Counted from the stretch's first letter, positions 1-9,158 are shown. The stretch: DNA of 64,000 nt from Vibrio artabrorum (GCF_024347295.1 NZ_AP025458.1:1922001-1986000), one strand, 5' to 3'. Made by a program: numbers and translations. Notes: generated by a model from the sequence alone, not told the origin.

Positions 1-217
1 GGGCTTTGATGAAAGCATCATCATGTAGATGGTGCTCTAGTTGTTCAATCGTCTGTTTATGATGTTCAGATAGGTTCGTGATTTCTAGCTCACCTTTAAT
101 CGCGCTTGATTTCCCACCCACAGATTTAGCAATCACTAAAATTGCGATGATGGCGATTACAACGGTCGCAATCTTGGCTAAAAACAAGCCGTAGTCCAAC
201 AAAAATTCCAATGTCAT
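1..217 (-). CDS. sohB: SohB, inner-membrane S49-family protease (N-terminal part only)
   Basis: Only the first 72 codons are in the window; the rest runs off the left edge. The start ATG at 217 has a strong AGGGGAT ribosome site just upstream. Residues about 8-30 form one hydrophobic membrane anchor (VVIAIIAILVIAK), followed by a charged segment GELEITNLSEHHK, which matches the N-terminus of SohB, an SppA-like (peptidase family S49) protease of the inner membrane. The catalytic domain lies outside, so activity cannot be judged. It is divergent from yciK, and the two are also neighbours in enteric bacteria, which supports the call. Confidence 0.85.
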   Translation of the reverse strand, partial: MTLEFLLDYGLFLAKIATVVIAIIAILVIAKSVGGKSSAIKGELEITNLSEHHKQTIEQLEHHLHDDAFIKA

Positions 218-354
218 ATCCCCTATTGTATGAATTAGTGTATTGTAACCATCTTGTCACGATTACCAAGAATTTCTCATCATTCCTGCGGTTATCTGTG
301 TGATTAAACATCAATGGAATGACGAACATAATAAAAGAAAGAAGGATAAGCACA

Positions 355-1095
355 GTGGATTACCCAATCTCTACAGATGCCCTCAAAGATAAAGTAATTT
401 TGGTTACAGGTGCCGGTGCTGGCATTGGTCGCCAAGCAGCACTCAGCTTCGCTCAACATGGTGCAACTGTCATTCTGTTAGGCCGCAATGTTAAAAACCT
501 TGAATTCATTTACGATGAAATCGAAAGCGCGGGTTACCCACAACCTGCGATTATCCCATTGGATTTAAAAGGTGCGACAAAGCAGAACTACGTTGATATG
601 GCAGAAACCATTGAATCACAGTTCGGCCGTTTAGACGGTCTACTGCATAACGCCGGCGTTCTCGGTACTCTGAGTCCGTTTGAGCAGATCGATGAAGAAA
701 CCTTTGATGATGTTATGCAGATCAATGTGAAGTCTGAGTTCTTGATGACTCAAGCTCTGCTACCTGCACTTAAGAAAGCAGAAGCAGGTCGCATCGTATT
801 TACCTCTTCAACGGTTGGTCACTCTGGCCGTGCATTCTGGGGCACTTACGCAATTTCTAAGTTTGCTACCGAAGGTATGATGCAAATCCTAGCGGACGAG
901 CTTGAAGACACCAACATCCGTGTTAACGCAATCAATCCGGGCGGCACTCAAACACGCATGCGTGCAAAAGCGTACCCAGGGGAAGATGCGAATAAGCTAA
1001 AAACGCCACTCGACATCATCCCGCTGTACCTACACTTAATGAACCCAAGTGTGACTGACATTCATGGCCAATGTATCGATGCTCAACCTAAGTAA
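355..1095 (+). CDS. yciK: YciK, short-chain dehydrogenase/reductase family oxidoreductase
   Basis: 246-residue SDR protein. The Rossmann cofactor motif TGAGAGIG is at residues 18-25, the NAG motif (LLHNAGVLG) follows near 90-100, and the catalytic pair is Tyr165/Lys169 in YAISK. Close similarity to E. coli YciK runs through FTSSxVGxxGRAxWGxYAxSKFATEGMMQ. The frame is open further upstream to an ATG at 319, but a GTG at 355 sits 7 bases after AAGGAT and gives the family N-terminus (DYPISTDALKDK), so I place the start there. The physiological substrate of YciK is not established. It stands alone, followed by a terminator. Confidence 0.9.
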   Translation: MDYPISTDALKDKVILVTGAGAGIGRQAALSFAQHGATVILLGRNVKNLEFIYDEIESAGYPQPAIIPLDLKGATKQNYVDMAETIESQFGRLDGLLHNAGVLGTLSPFEQIDEETFDDVMQINVKSEFLMTQALLPALKKAEAGRIVFTSSTVGHSGRAFWGTYAISKFATEGMMQILADELEDTNIRVNAINPGGTQTRMRAKAYPGEDANKLKTPLDIIPLYLHLMNPSVTDIHGQCIDAQPK

Positions 1096-1120
1096 CTGAT
1101 ATCATTAAATAACAGTAAAA

Positions 1121-1145
1121 AGTCGCTGCCATAGCGGCTTTTTTT
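1121..1145 (+). terminator. Intrinsic terminator after yciK
   Basis: Six-base stem AGTCGC/GCGGCT with one G-T pair and a 7-base loop, followed by an uninterrupted T run (1138-1145). It lies 26 bases after the yciK stop. Confidence 0.8.
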
Positions 1146-1198
1146 GTATCTAAATCAATCAACTAACACTTACTTCCTCTGATTTTCATCATTTTGCT

Positions 1199-1242
1199 TT
1201 GCATCTTTTTTATTGTTAAATATACTGTATAAATAAACAGGT
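1199..1242 (+). promoter_or_regulatory. imuA promoter with overlapping LexA (SOS) box
   Basis: The sequence CTGTATAAATAAACAG (1225-1240) fits the gammaproteobacterial LexA operator CTG-N10-CAG with an AT-rich centre. It overlaps a plausible sigma-70 promoter, TTGCAT (1199-1204), 16-base spacer, TATACT (1221-1226), so LexA bound here would block RNA polymerase. The imuA start codon is 10 bases downstream of the box. Confidence 0.85.
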
Positions 1243-1250
1243 ATTTAATT

Positions 1251-1958
1251 ATGCATGAACTCATAAAAAACTTACAAGACCGCCAGCTAATCTGGAAAGG
1301 GTTACAATCGACAACTCAAGGAAATACCACTCCGACAGGCTATCCGCAACTGGATAAACAGCTTGATGGTGGCTTCCCGACGCACGGCGTTATTGAGGTT
1401 GAATCACAACAAGGGATCGGTGAACTTCGCCTACTTACGCCCTATTTAGCGCAACAAAACCCACAAAAATTGGCCATATTCATTAACCCACCAGGGAAAA
1501 TCTGTGCCGAGTTTTTTAGCAGCCAGGGGGTTAAGTTAGAAAACATCCTCGTTATCCATCCTCAACGCGATCTCGATGCGTTGTGGGCAGCAGAGCAATG
1601 CCTTAAAAGCGGCGCTTGCCACTCTGTATTGCTATGGGGAGCCGATCTAGAAATACACCAAACCAAGCGCCTACAAGCAGCAAGTGACACTGGTAAATGC
1701 CTGCAGTTTCACTTTAAAGCCACCAGCCATAATCAGTTATCCCTACCCGTATCTTTAAGCATGAAACTGTCTTCTCACGCCCAAGGATTGAAGGTAGAGA
1801 TAACAAAAAGAAAAGGCAGTTGGTCATATGGCAGTTTTATTCTAGACATGACACACAACTGGCCGTTACTCACAGAGAAAGTCGTTTATGAAGACAATTC
1901 AAACCGCACTTTGCCTGGTAACACTGTGCTGGCTTTTCCTATTGCGAAGCAAGGCTAG
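1251..1958 (+). CDS. imuA: ImuA, SulA/RecA-like protein of the SOS mutasome
   Basis: 235-residue protein related to the RecA/SulA fold, first gene of the imuA-imuB-dnaE2 mutagenesis cassette. The degenerate nucleotide-binding region IEVESQQGIGELRLL (about residues 49-63) corresponds to the ELLxxxPGIGELxLL stretch of ImuA proteins. ImuA is thought to help recruit the error-prone polymerase during lesion bypass. It lies immediately after a LexA box, so it should be induced by DNA damage. The ATG at 1251 has only a weak ribosome site. It ends 3 bases before imuB, implying co-transcription. Confidence 0.88.
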   Translation: MHELIKNLQDRQLIWKGLQSTTQGNTTPTGYPQLDKQLDGGFPTHGVIEVESQQGIGELRLLTPYLAQQNPQKLAIFINPPGKICAEFFSSQGVKLENILVIHPQRDLDALWAAEQCLKSGACHSVLLWGADLEIHQTKRLQAASDTGKCLQFHFKATSHNQLSLPVSLSMKLSSHAQGLKVEITKRKGSWSYGSFILDMTHNWPLLTEKVVYEDNSNRTLPGNTVLAFPIAKQG

Positions 1959-1961
1959 CGT

Positions 1962-3419
1962 ATGTTATGGCTTTATCTGCACTTTCCATCTTTGCAGTTG
2001 GATACCTTGTTTAACTCTAATGAGTTGGGTTCGAACGAAGACTCACGCGAGCAATCTATTATCATCGTGGATGAAAAAGATCATCGTGTACTGCAAGCTA
2101 ACCCAGCCGCGCTGCAATCGGGGATTTCGCTTGGTATGGGCTTAGGGTCTGCAGCGGCGCTGTGCCACAACTTACACGTTCACCCTTACAGTATTAAGCT
2201 GGAGAAAAGTAAGCTCAAAGAGATCGCTCAATGGGTGTATCTCGTCACTTCTGATATGGCGTTAGTGCCACCGAATGGTTTGTTGATTAAAGCCTCTAAC
2301 ATGCTGTCACTTTACGATGGGCTAGATAACTACTGGCATGCACTCAAAAGTCACTTAGAAACGCTCAATATCCAGTTCAGCTTCGCTACGGGTTATTCGC
2401 CGCTTGCTGCGATCTTGTTAGGTAGGCAAGCGATCAATCAAGTCACAAACAATGTTGAGCAGATGAAAGCTTGGGTCAATCAGCAAGCATTGAGCTCCAG
2501 TGAGCTACCGAGCAAACAAGTTGAACGCCTGAATCGTGTCGGTATCAATACCGTCGAAGACTTATTGAAACTGCCTTTGCAAGAGGTCGCACGCCGCTTT
2601 GATATCGACTTGGTGAATTATGTCGGTCGCCTTAACGGTCAGTTTAAGCACCCGATTGATTTCTATCACCCACCAGAGAATTTCCAGCAATATTTGGAGC
2701 TGTTGTTTGATATTGAAAACATCCTGTTCATCGAAAAGCCGTTACTGAAATTACTGAATCAACTCGAGTGTTTTTTGAAGCTACGCGACCGAGTGGCTTT
2801 CGAGTTAACGTTGACTTTACACCTAAGAGATAAAGACGATCACCCTATCTCTTTTTATTCGGCACAAGGGGATTACCTTGCTGGAAAATGGGCGAACCTG
2901 ACCCATCTCACCTTAGAGTCACTCAAGCTCACAGCACCGGTTCAGGGCCTAACCCTCAGCTTGATTCGTCATGGAGAACCACAAATGGCCTACCATGATC
3001 TTTTTGATGGTCATACCGGAACACTTGCCGCATTAGATTTGCTTTCACTGTTGCAAGCAAAGCTTGGCCAAGCCTGTATTCAAACACCGAAAATACAGCA
3101 CGACCCAAGGCCAGAAAAGGCCAATCAGTACTCGCTCCCAACACTGAGTAAATCTGTGGCAAAAAAGCAAGCGCCCCAACAAACCATAGCTCTCAGCGTC
3201 CATCAACAACGACTCAGGCCCAGTATTTTACTGCCAGAGCCCGAAGCCTTAGCCGAAAACGTCACTTTATCTCAAGGCCCTGAGCGCATTGTGTCTGGCT
3301 GGTGGGATGGAGAGAAGATCATTCGTGACTACTTTATTGCTCACAGTGAAAATGGTCGCTGGCTATGGATCTTTAGAACGCCAGATAAGCAGTGGTTTTT
3401 ACACGGTTTATTTAGCTAA
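1962..3419 (+). CDS. imuB: ImuB, catalytically dead Y-family polymerase homologue
   Basis: 485 residues, related to DNA polymerase IV/V. The N-terminal motif that normally holds the first catalytic acidic residue reads LYLHFPSLQLD, without the DxDxFY pattern, as expected of ImuB, which is a scaffold rather than a polymerase. A helix-hairpin-helix segment (VERLNRVGINTVEDLLKLP, about residues 186-204) and a little-finger-like region follow. ImuB normally tethers DnaE2 to the sliding clamp; QMAYHDLF near 346-353 may be a degenerate clamp-binding motif (inference). AAGG at 1951-1954 serves the ATG at 1962. The C-terminal SGWWDGEKIIRDYF is typical of the family. Confidence 0.92.
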   Translation: MLWLYLHFPSLQLDTLFNSNELGSNEDSREQSIIIVDEKDHRVLQANPAALQSGISLGMGLGSAAALCHNLHVHPYSIKLEKSKLKEIAQWVYLVTSDMALVPPNGLLIKASNMLSLYDGLDNYWHALKSHLETLNIQFSFATGYSPLAAILLGRQAINQVTNNVEQMKAWVNQQALSSSELPSKQVERLNRVGINTVEDLLKLPLQEVARRFDIDLVNYVGRLNGQFKHPIDFYHPPENFQQYLELLFDIENILFIEKPLLKLLNQLECFLKLRDRVAFELTLTLHLRDKDDHPISFYSAQGDYLAGKWANLTHLTLESLKLTAPVQGLTLSLIRHGEPQMAYHDLFDGHTGTLAALDLLSLLQAKLGQACIQTPKIQHDPRPEKANQYSLPTLSKSVAKKQAPQQTIALSVHQQRLRPSILLPEPEALAENVTLSQGPERIVSGWWDGEKIIRDYFIAHSENGRWLWIFRTPDKQWFLHGLFS

Positions 3420-3517
3420 GCAATACCGGGACTTCGTGAAAGCATCCGCTTCATAGAGTCAAACTCAACACCCATGTTCAATCATCTTGACTCGTCATGG
3501 TTAAGTGAGATTATGTT

Positions 3518-6500
3518 ATGTCTCAGCAATATTCAGAACTCTTCTGCCAAAGTAATTACTCCTTTCTTGAGGGAGCCTCACACGCAGAGGAGCTTGTTTT
3601 ACAGGCCGACTTCTTACGTTACAAAGCACTCGCGGTGACTGATGAGTGTTCGGTGGCGGGCATCGTTAAGGTTCATTCGGCAATCAAGCAACATAAACTG
3701 TCGCTCAAGCAAATTGTTGGAAGCATGTTTTGGCTCAATGAAGAGTGCCAAGTAGTGTTGTTATGTCCGAATAGAACGGCCTATGCCGAGCTGTGCCGTA
3801 TTATTACCAACGCGAGGCGTCGTAGCAGCAAAGGGCATTATCAGCTCTCTGAGTGGGATATCATGTCGGCTAAGCACTGCTTTATTCTTTGGCTTCCTCA
3901 ACAGAAAAATGAAGACGCGCATTGGGGGCAATGGCTATCCCAGCATCACTCTGGTCGACTGTGGATCGGCTTACAACGACACCTAAAACAAACCGACCAG
4001 CAGTACACAGATTACTGCGTTAAGCTGTCACAACATCATCACCTGCCGATAACGGCTTGCGGCGGTGTATTGATGCACAACGCGAATCGCTTACCCTTGC
4101 AGCACTCACTCACCGCAATTAAATACCAAAAACCCATCACCGAAGTAGGCTGTCACTTACTCGCTAATGCAGAACGCTGTTTACGAAATATCAATAAGCT
4201 CTCTCATATCTTCAAAGCGGAGTGGCTAGAAGAGAGCAATCACATCGCTGAGCTGTGTGAATTTTATTTGGATAGTTTGCGCTACGAATACCCAAGCGAA
4301 CTGATTCCTCAAGGTGAGACACCCATGAGTTATCTGCGCAGGTTAGTCGAAAAAGGAAAACGGGCTCGCTTTCCACAAGGTGTGCCTGGCGACATCCAAC
4401 AAATCATAAATAAAGAATTGAGGCTAATTGGCGAGCTTGACTACCCTTTCTTTTTTCTCACCATTCACGACATCGTCATGTTTGCCAAAAGCCAAGGCAT
4501 TCTTTACCAAGGACGAGGTTCCGCGGCTAATTCTGTGGTCTGTTACTGCCTAGAGATCACCTCTGTCGACCCAAGACAGATCTCAGTGCTGTTTGAGCGC
4601 TTCATCAGTAAAGAGCGTGATGAGCCGCCTGATATTGATGTCGATTTTGAACACGAACGCCGTGAAGAAGTTATTCAATACATCTACCAAAAATACGGTA
4701 GAGAGCGGGCTGCGCTTGCTGCAACGGTCATCTCTTATCGCTTTAAAAGTGCGGTTAGAGATGTCGGTAAAGCGTTGGGGCTACAAGAAACCCAGCTCGA
4801 TTACTTCATCAAGAACACCAACCGCCGGGACAAAAGCTTAGGTTGGCAAGCTCAATTAACTCAATTAACTCAATTGGGGCTACAGCCTGATTCGTTGAAG
4901 GGACAACAATTTATCCACTTGGTTAATGAAATCATCGGCTTCCCACGTCACCTATCTCAACATATCGGCGGCTTTGTCATATCTTCAGGGCCTTTATATG
5001 AACTGGTTCCCGTCGAGAATGCCGCGATGCACGACCGAACCATTATTCAGTGGGATAAGGATGATCTAGAAACCTTAGGCTTACTGAAAGTCGATGTACT
5101 CGCATTGGGCATGCTCTCTGCGATTCGTAAATGTTTCGCTCTGATTAAACGCATTCATGGGCGTTCACTCACCATCGCGGAGATCACTCGCCTTAAGGAC
5201 GATCCTCAGGTTTACGGCATGATTCAACAAGCGGACACAGTCGGAGTCTTCCAAATTGAGTCACGCGCGCAAATGAGCATGCTGCCAAGGCTTAAGCCGA
5301 AGACTTATTACGACTTGGTGATTCAAATCGCTATCGTCCGCCCAGGTCCTATTCAGGGTGATATGGTGCATCCATTTCTCAAGCGTCGAGATGGCATTGA
5401 GCCAATCAGTTATCCATCTAAAGATGTGGAATCGGTACTGTCGCGCACCTTGGGGGTTCCTATCTTCCAAGAGCAAGTGATTAAACTCGCGATGGTAGCC
5501 GCAGGGTTCACAGGTGGAGAAGCGGATCAGCTCAGACGCGCAATGGCCGCTTGGAAAAAAAATGGCAACGTCTTTAAGTTTAAAAACAAACTCATCGAGG
5601 GAATGCAAAAGCGCGGCTATGAGACTGAGTTTGCCGAACAGATCTTTAAACAGATATGTGGCTTTGGCGAGTACGGTTTTCCTGAAAGCCACTCGGCTTC
5701 GTTTGCGGTGTTAGCGTATTGTTCTGCTTGGTTGAAATGTTACTACCCAGAATGTTTCTACGCTTCTCTGTTAAATAGCCAACCTATGGGCTTTTATAGC
5801 CCCTCACAGTTGGTACAAGACGCACAACGGCACAATGTGGTGGTTCTTCCGGTATGTGTGAACGCTTCACAAGATAACCACGTCGTCGTTAAACATCAGA
5901 AGGGATTAGCGATTCGCTTAGGGCTGCGACAAATCAAAGGATTCAGCGAGCATGGTATCCAATGTGTGCTCGCCAATCGCCCACCATTCGGTTATCGCCA
6001 CCCGAACCAAATAAAACAGTTATCGATGAATAAGAAAGATATCGAGCTACTGGCATCGGCCAATGCACTGCATAACGTCTCGGGAGACCGCTTCCAGACT
6101 CGCTGGGCGATCATGGACTCAGTGTCTGATTTACCGCTGTTTAGCCAAGCCTATGAGGATGTTGAGGATGATAAACAGGTGCTGAACAAGCCCAATGAGA
6201 TGCAAGATTTACTCGAAGACTTCACCAGTATCGGCCTGTCATTGAACAAGCATCCAATCACTTTGCTAGAAGAAGCGAACCAACTTGGTCGATTCACCCA
6301 TATGCAAGATTTAAAACAACAAAGGCATCAATCTATGGTCACCGTCGTGGGATTAGTCACCGGTAAACAATCACCCGGCACAGCGGCAGGTGTCACCTTT
6401 GTCACACTAGAGGATAACACGGGCAATATTAACGTTGTGGTATGGGGATCCACCGCACGCGCACAGCAGCAAGCTTATCTCACCGCCAAGGCATTAAAAG

Positions 6501-6613
6501 TACAAGGGATATTAGAAAAACAAGGCGAAGTCGTGCATGTTATTGCAGGGAAACTCATCGACATTACCGATAAAATTGTTGGCTTACACACCCAATCACG
6601 AGAGTTTCACTAG
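3518..6613 (+). CDS. dnaE2: DnaE2, error-prone C-family DNA polymerase
   Basis: 1031-residue DnaE-type polymerase, the synthesising subunit of the ImuA-ImuB-DnaE2 mutasome. An N-terminal PHP domain starts at CQSNYSFLEGASH and has lost metal-binding histidines, as usual in DnaE2. Polymerase acidic residues are visible at PDIDVDF (Asp374/Asp376) and in KVDVLALGM (Asp526). A C-terminal OB fold (VTVVGLVTGKQSPGTAAGV) ends the protein. It is shorter than replicative DnaE (about 1160). The ATG at 3518 follows AAGTGAG. It begins 98 bases after imuB with no visible terminator, so it is probably in the same SOS operon. Codons 445-452 contain an in-frame 9-base tandem repeat (LTQLTQL). Confidence 0.95.
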   Translation: MSQQYSELFCQSNYSFLEGASHAEELVLQADFLRYKALAVTDECSVAGIVKVHSAIKQHKLSLKQIVGSMFWLNEECQVVLLCPNRTAYAELCRIITNARRRSSKGHYQLSEWDIMSAKHCFILWLPQQKNEDAHWGQWLSQHHSGRLWIGLQRHLKQTDQQYTDYCVKLSQHHHLPITACGGVLMHNANRLPLQHSLTAIKYQKPITEVGCHLLANAERCLRNINKLSHIFKAEWLEESNHIAELCEFYLDSLRYEYPSELIPQGETPMSYLRRLVEKGKRARFPQGVPGDIQQIINKELRLIGELDYPFFFLTIHDIVMFAKSQGILYQGRGSAANSVVCYCLEITSVDPRQISVLFERFISKERDEPPDIDVDFEHERREEVIQYIYQKYGRERAALAATVISYRFKSAVRDVGKALGLQETQLDYFIKNTNRRDKSLGWQAQLTQLTQLGLQPDSLKGQQFIHLVNEIIGFPRHLSQHIGGFVISSGPLYELVPVENAAMHDRTIIQWDKDDLETLGLLKVDVLALGMLSAIRKCFALIKRIHGRSLTIAEITRLKDDPQVYGMIQQADTVGVFQIESRAQMSMLPRLKPKTYYDLVIQIAIVRPGPIQGDMVHPFLKRRDGIEPISYPSKDVESVLSRTLGVPIFQEQVIKLAMVAAGFTGGEADQLRRAMAAWKKNGNVFKFKNKLIEGMQKRGYETEFAEQIFKQICGFGEYGFPESHSASFAVLAYCSAWLKCYYPECFYASLLNSQPMGFYSPSQLVQDAQRHNVVVLPVCVNASQDNHVVVKHQKGLAIRLGLRQIKGFSEHGIQCVLANRPPFGYRHPNQIKQLSMNKKDIELLASANALHNVSGDRFQTRWAIMDSVSDLPLFSQAYEDVEDDKQVLNKPNEMQDLLEDFTSIGLSLNKHPITLLEEANQLGRFTHMQDLKQQRHQSMVTVVGLVTGKQSPGTAAGVTFVTLEDNTGNINVVVWGSTARAQQQAYLTAKALKVQGILEKQGEVVHVIAGKLIDITDKIVGLHTQSREFH

Positions 6614-6667
6614 CTATTTGAATAACCGATGGCATGAACGTCTGAACAAAAATACAAGATATAAAAA

Positions 6668-6690
6668 AGGAGACCTAAGCCTCCTATTTA
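6668..6690. terminator. Weak hairpin between convergent dnaE2 and cheV
   Basis: Stem AGGAG/CTCCT (6668-6672 with 6681-6685) with an A run on the left side. On the minus strand the A run becomes a T tail after the stem, so it would mainly terminate cheV. On the plus strand only a short T-rich tail is present. Confidence 0.45.
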
Positions 6691-6740
6691 TGGAATGGTT
6701 AAACTGGAAATCAGCGTCAGTTTCCGTATAGAAACATGAA

Positions 6741-7682
6741 CTATAGAAGCTGACGCATTCGCTCTTGAGTCACTTCAACCAAGAGATCGGGTTGGAATTT
6801 AGAAATAAAGCGGTTACAGCCAACTTTCTCAACCATAGCTTCATTAAAACTGCCGCTCAATGAAGTATTGAGCGTGATGAATAGATCGTGCATTCTTGGG
6901 TCAGAACGCACTTCATGGGTCAATTTATAACCATCCATTTCAGGCATTTCAGCATCCGTGATCATCAGCAGTATTTCTTGATTGATATCTTTGCCTTCAT
7001 CACACCAGCCTTTAAGCAAGTTCAGAGCTTCTAAACCGTCGTAACATTCAATAATGTTCAAACCGAGTTGTGACAAGGTGCCCTTAATCTGGTTGCGCGC
7101 TGTTGAGGAATCATCAACAATCAGAACGTTACGTCCAACCATTTGGTGGGCTAACTGTTCGTCTAAAACACCTTCTGAAATAGAAACATCGTAATCAATA
7201 ATCTCAGCCAGCACTTTTTCAACGTCGATAATTTCAACAATTTTGTGCTGTTCTTCTTCTTGAATGTGTGTAATAGCGGTTAGGTAATTCGCACGCCCAG
7301 TCGTTTTAGGTGGCGGCTGAATTTCAGTCCAAGTGGTATTAACGATATTGCGAACTTGTCCAACCAAAAAGCCTTGTACGCTTCGATTGTATTCTGTAAT
7401 GATCAAATTGCTCTCTTGAGAATCCATTCGAGATGGCGGAAAACCAATCGCACTACGCAAATCAATAACAGGAACAGATTCACCGCGTAAAGAAGCCACT
7501 CCGGTAATATGATGGTGAGAGCCCGGTAAGCGAGTGAGTACTGGTACTTTTAGAACTTCTTTGACTTTGAATACGTTAATCGCAAATAGTTGACGACTAT
7601 TTAAGCTGAATAACAAGAGTTCTAGGCGGTTTTCACCTACCAGTTTGGTTCTCTGATCAACCGAATTTAAAACCCCAGACAT
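6741..7682 (-). CDS. cheV: CheV, chemotaxis coupling protein (CheW-REC fusion)
   Basis: 313 residues: an N-terminal CheW-like domain (about 12-155, with VDLRSAIG and GVASLRGESVPVIDL) joined to a response-regulator receiver domain (about 175-300). The phosphoacceptor Asp is in MITDAEMPEMDGY. CheV couples chemoreceptors to CheA and its phosphorylation is linked to adaptation. The open frame extends upstream to 7727, but the ATG at 7682 follows AAGGTG with good spacing and gives the family N-terminus MSGVLNSVDQRTKLVGENRLE. No other chemotaxis genes are adjacent; vibrios carry several scattered cheV copies. Confidence 0.92.
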   Translation of the reverse strand: MSGVLNSVDQRTKLVGENRLELLLFSLNSRQLFAINVFKVKEVLKVPVLTRLPGSHHHITGVASLRGESVPVIDLRSAIGFPPSRMDSQESNLIITEYNRSVQGFLVGQVRNIVNTTWTEIQPPPKTTGRANYLTAITHIQEEEQHKIVEIIDVEKVLAEIIDYDVSISEGVLDEQLAHQMVGRNVLIVDDSSTARNQIKGTLSQLGLNIIECYDGLEALNLLKGWCDEGKDINQEILLMITDAEMPEMDGYKLTHEVRSDPRMHDLFITLNTSLSGSFNEAMVEKVGCNRFISKFQPDLLVEVTQERMRQLL

Positions 7683-7849
7683 ACAACACCTTAGTGACAA
7701 ATAATAACTGCTGCTACAATACCCCACTTCAATAGGTTAAAGCAAAGTACCAATGTACAGAATACGTAAGCTCAGTATCGAGAACAATGCTATAAACAGT
7801 CTAAATACATGGGAAATGTACGATAAAACTCAAGTACAAGTAAAAAATA

Positions 7850-9067
7850 TTAACCTTCAATCACCTTCATCAATAGTTGACCATCAAACAAGGCCTGCTT
7901 GATAAGAGCAGCTCCTGGCATGGTTGCCTGCTTATAAAAGCGAGATTCCACCAGCTCTAAATCTTGATGGTAAACCGACAAACTCTGCTCTTCGATACAC
8001 TGTTGAATCGCTGGGTATAACACACTCTTTGCTTGATTGATTACGCCGCCAACTAAGATTTTCTCTGGGTTGAAAAGGTTAATCACAATCGCAATCGCAG
8101 AGCCTAGGTAACGGCCTAGTTGTTCAATCACTTCGACAGCCAGCGGATCTCCATCAGCAGCGGCAGCGCAGATCTGTTCAATAGTGACATCTTCAAAGAC
8201 CGCTAGTGTTGATTCTTCACCATTGTCCAGTCGCTCTTTGACTTGCTCACGGATTGCCTGAGAACTCGCGACCGTTTCTAAACAGCCTCGGTTACCACAG
8301 TGACAAAGTTTGCCCTGCCTATCGATCTGAATATGACCCAATTCACCGATGTTGCCGTGACGCCCTTGTAGAACACGACCATCAAGAATGATCCCGGCAC
8401 CTAAACCATGGTGAATCGAGATAAGAACAGAGTTGTCGTTGTCTTGTGAGTTACCAAACAGCTTTTCTGCCAAGGCCCAAGCTCGGGTATCATTAGCAAT
8501 AAAGACTGGCAAACCCGTTTCTTTGTAGATCTCCGGACCCAACGCTAAATTCTCCACGTTGTAATGCGGCATCTGCAACACAATCCCTTGCTCTGAATTG
8601 ACAAGGCCAGGCAGTGTGATAGCGATGCTCGTCACCCGGTCAAGCTGCTCAGAATACGTTTGGAAAAACTCATCAATCTCATGAAGAAGACGCGCAAGCA
8701 CATCATCTTGGTCACGTTCGTGAATGTCGATTTTGGTATCGATAAGCACATCGCCCCCCAATTCATGGAGTGCGATAGTCAAATATCCACGACCAAGACG
8801 CATAGAAAGAAACTGCCAACCTTCATTGTTAGTTTGTAAGCCGACAGCAGGACGCCCACGCGTCGTCACTTCTTGGACTGTCGTTTCGTGAATGAGGTGA
8901 GCTTCAATGAGTTCACGGGTAATTTTAGTAATACTCGCAGGAGCCAACTCACTTTGCTTGGACAAATCAATACGAGAAATAGGACCTTTAAGGTCAATTA
9001 GTTTATATACACGACCAGCATTGACCTGTTTGATATGATCAATATGGCCTGGTTGAGCCATGTACAT
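7850..9067 (-). CDS. mlc: Mlc, ROK-family repressor of sugar uptake
   Basis: 405 residues, very like E. coli Mlc: QPGHIDxIKQxNAGxVYxLID, the winged-helix DNA-binding part (RIDLSKQSELAPASITKITRE, about 32-52), then a ROK domain with zinc ligands CHCGNRGC (residues 255-262). Mlc represses ptsG and other PTS genes and is sequestered by dephosphorylated EIIBC-Glc when glucose flows in. ptsG is nearby at 13927. ATG 9067 follows GGAG by 6 bases; an in-frame ATG two codons later is an alternative. The product could instead be a paralogous NagC-type regulator, but the N-terminal match favours Mlc. Confidence 0.88.
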   Translation of the reverse strand: MYMAQPGHIDHIKQVNAGRVYKLIDLKGPISRIDLSKQSELAPASITKITRELIEAHLIHETTVQEVTTRGRPAVGLQTNNEGWQFLSMRLGRGYLTIALHELGGDVLIDTKIDIHERDQDDVLARLLHEIDEFFQTYSEQLDRVTSIAITLPGLVNSEQGIVLQMPHYNVENLALGPEIYKETGLPVFIANDTRAWALAEKLFGNSQDNDNSVLISIHHGLGAGIILDGRVLQGRHGNIGELGHIQIDRQGKLCHCGNRGCLETVASSQAIREQVKERLDNGEESTLAVFEDVTIEQICAAAADGDPLAVEVIEQLGRYLGSAIAIVINLFNPEKILVGGVINQAKSVLYPAIQQCIEEQSLSVYHQDLELVESRFYKQATMPGAALIKQALFDGQLLMKVIEG

Positions 9068-9102
9068 TTTATGCTCCAGAAATCATCAACAGGGTAATTT
9101 TT

Positions 9103-9118
9103 TTACTTTGCGAAGTAA
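9103..9118. promoter_or_regulatory. Palindrome upstream of mlc, candidate ROK-repressor operator
   Basis: TTACTT-TGCG-AAGTAA: perfect 6-base arms around a CG-containing centre, 36 bases before the mlc start and within an AT-rich tract. Mlc/NagC operators are AT-rich palindromes with a central CG, so autoregulation is possible. The assignment is inferred from layout only. Confidence 0.35.
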
Positions 9119-9142
9119 TTGTGAAGTCACTTGGCATATCGC

Positions 9143-9158
9143 CGTGACCAGTATCACG
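9143..9158. promoter_or_regulatory. CRP-like site upstream of mlc
   Basis: CGTGA-N6-TCACG (9143-9158) keeps the GTGA-N6-TCAC core of a cAMP-CRP site. It lies 76 bases upstream of mlc and about 360 bases before pykA, so the regulated gene is more likely mlc. Confidence 0.45.

Noticed and set aside
5261..5692. 143-codon antisense frame in dnaE2
   Set aside because: Lies wholly inside a conserved catalytic region of dnaE2; shadow frame.
9120..9130. TGTGA followed closely by TCAC as a CRP site
   Set aside because: Spacing is wrong (2 bases rather than 6); the better candidate is at 9143-9158.
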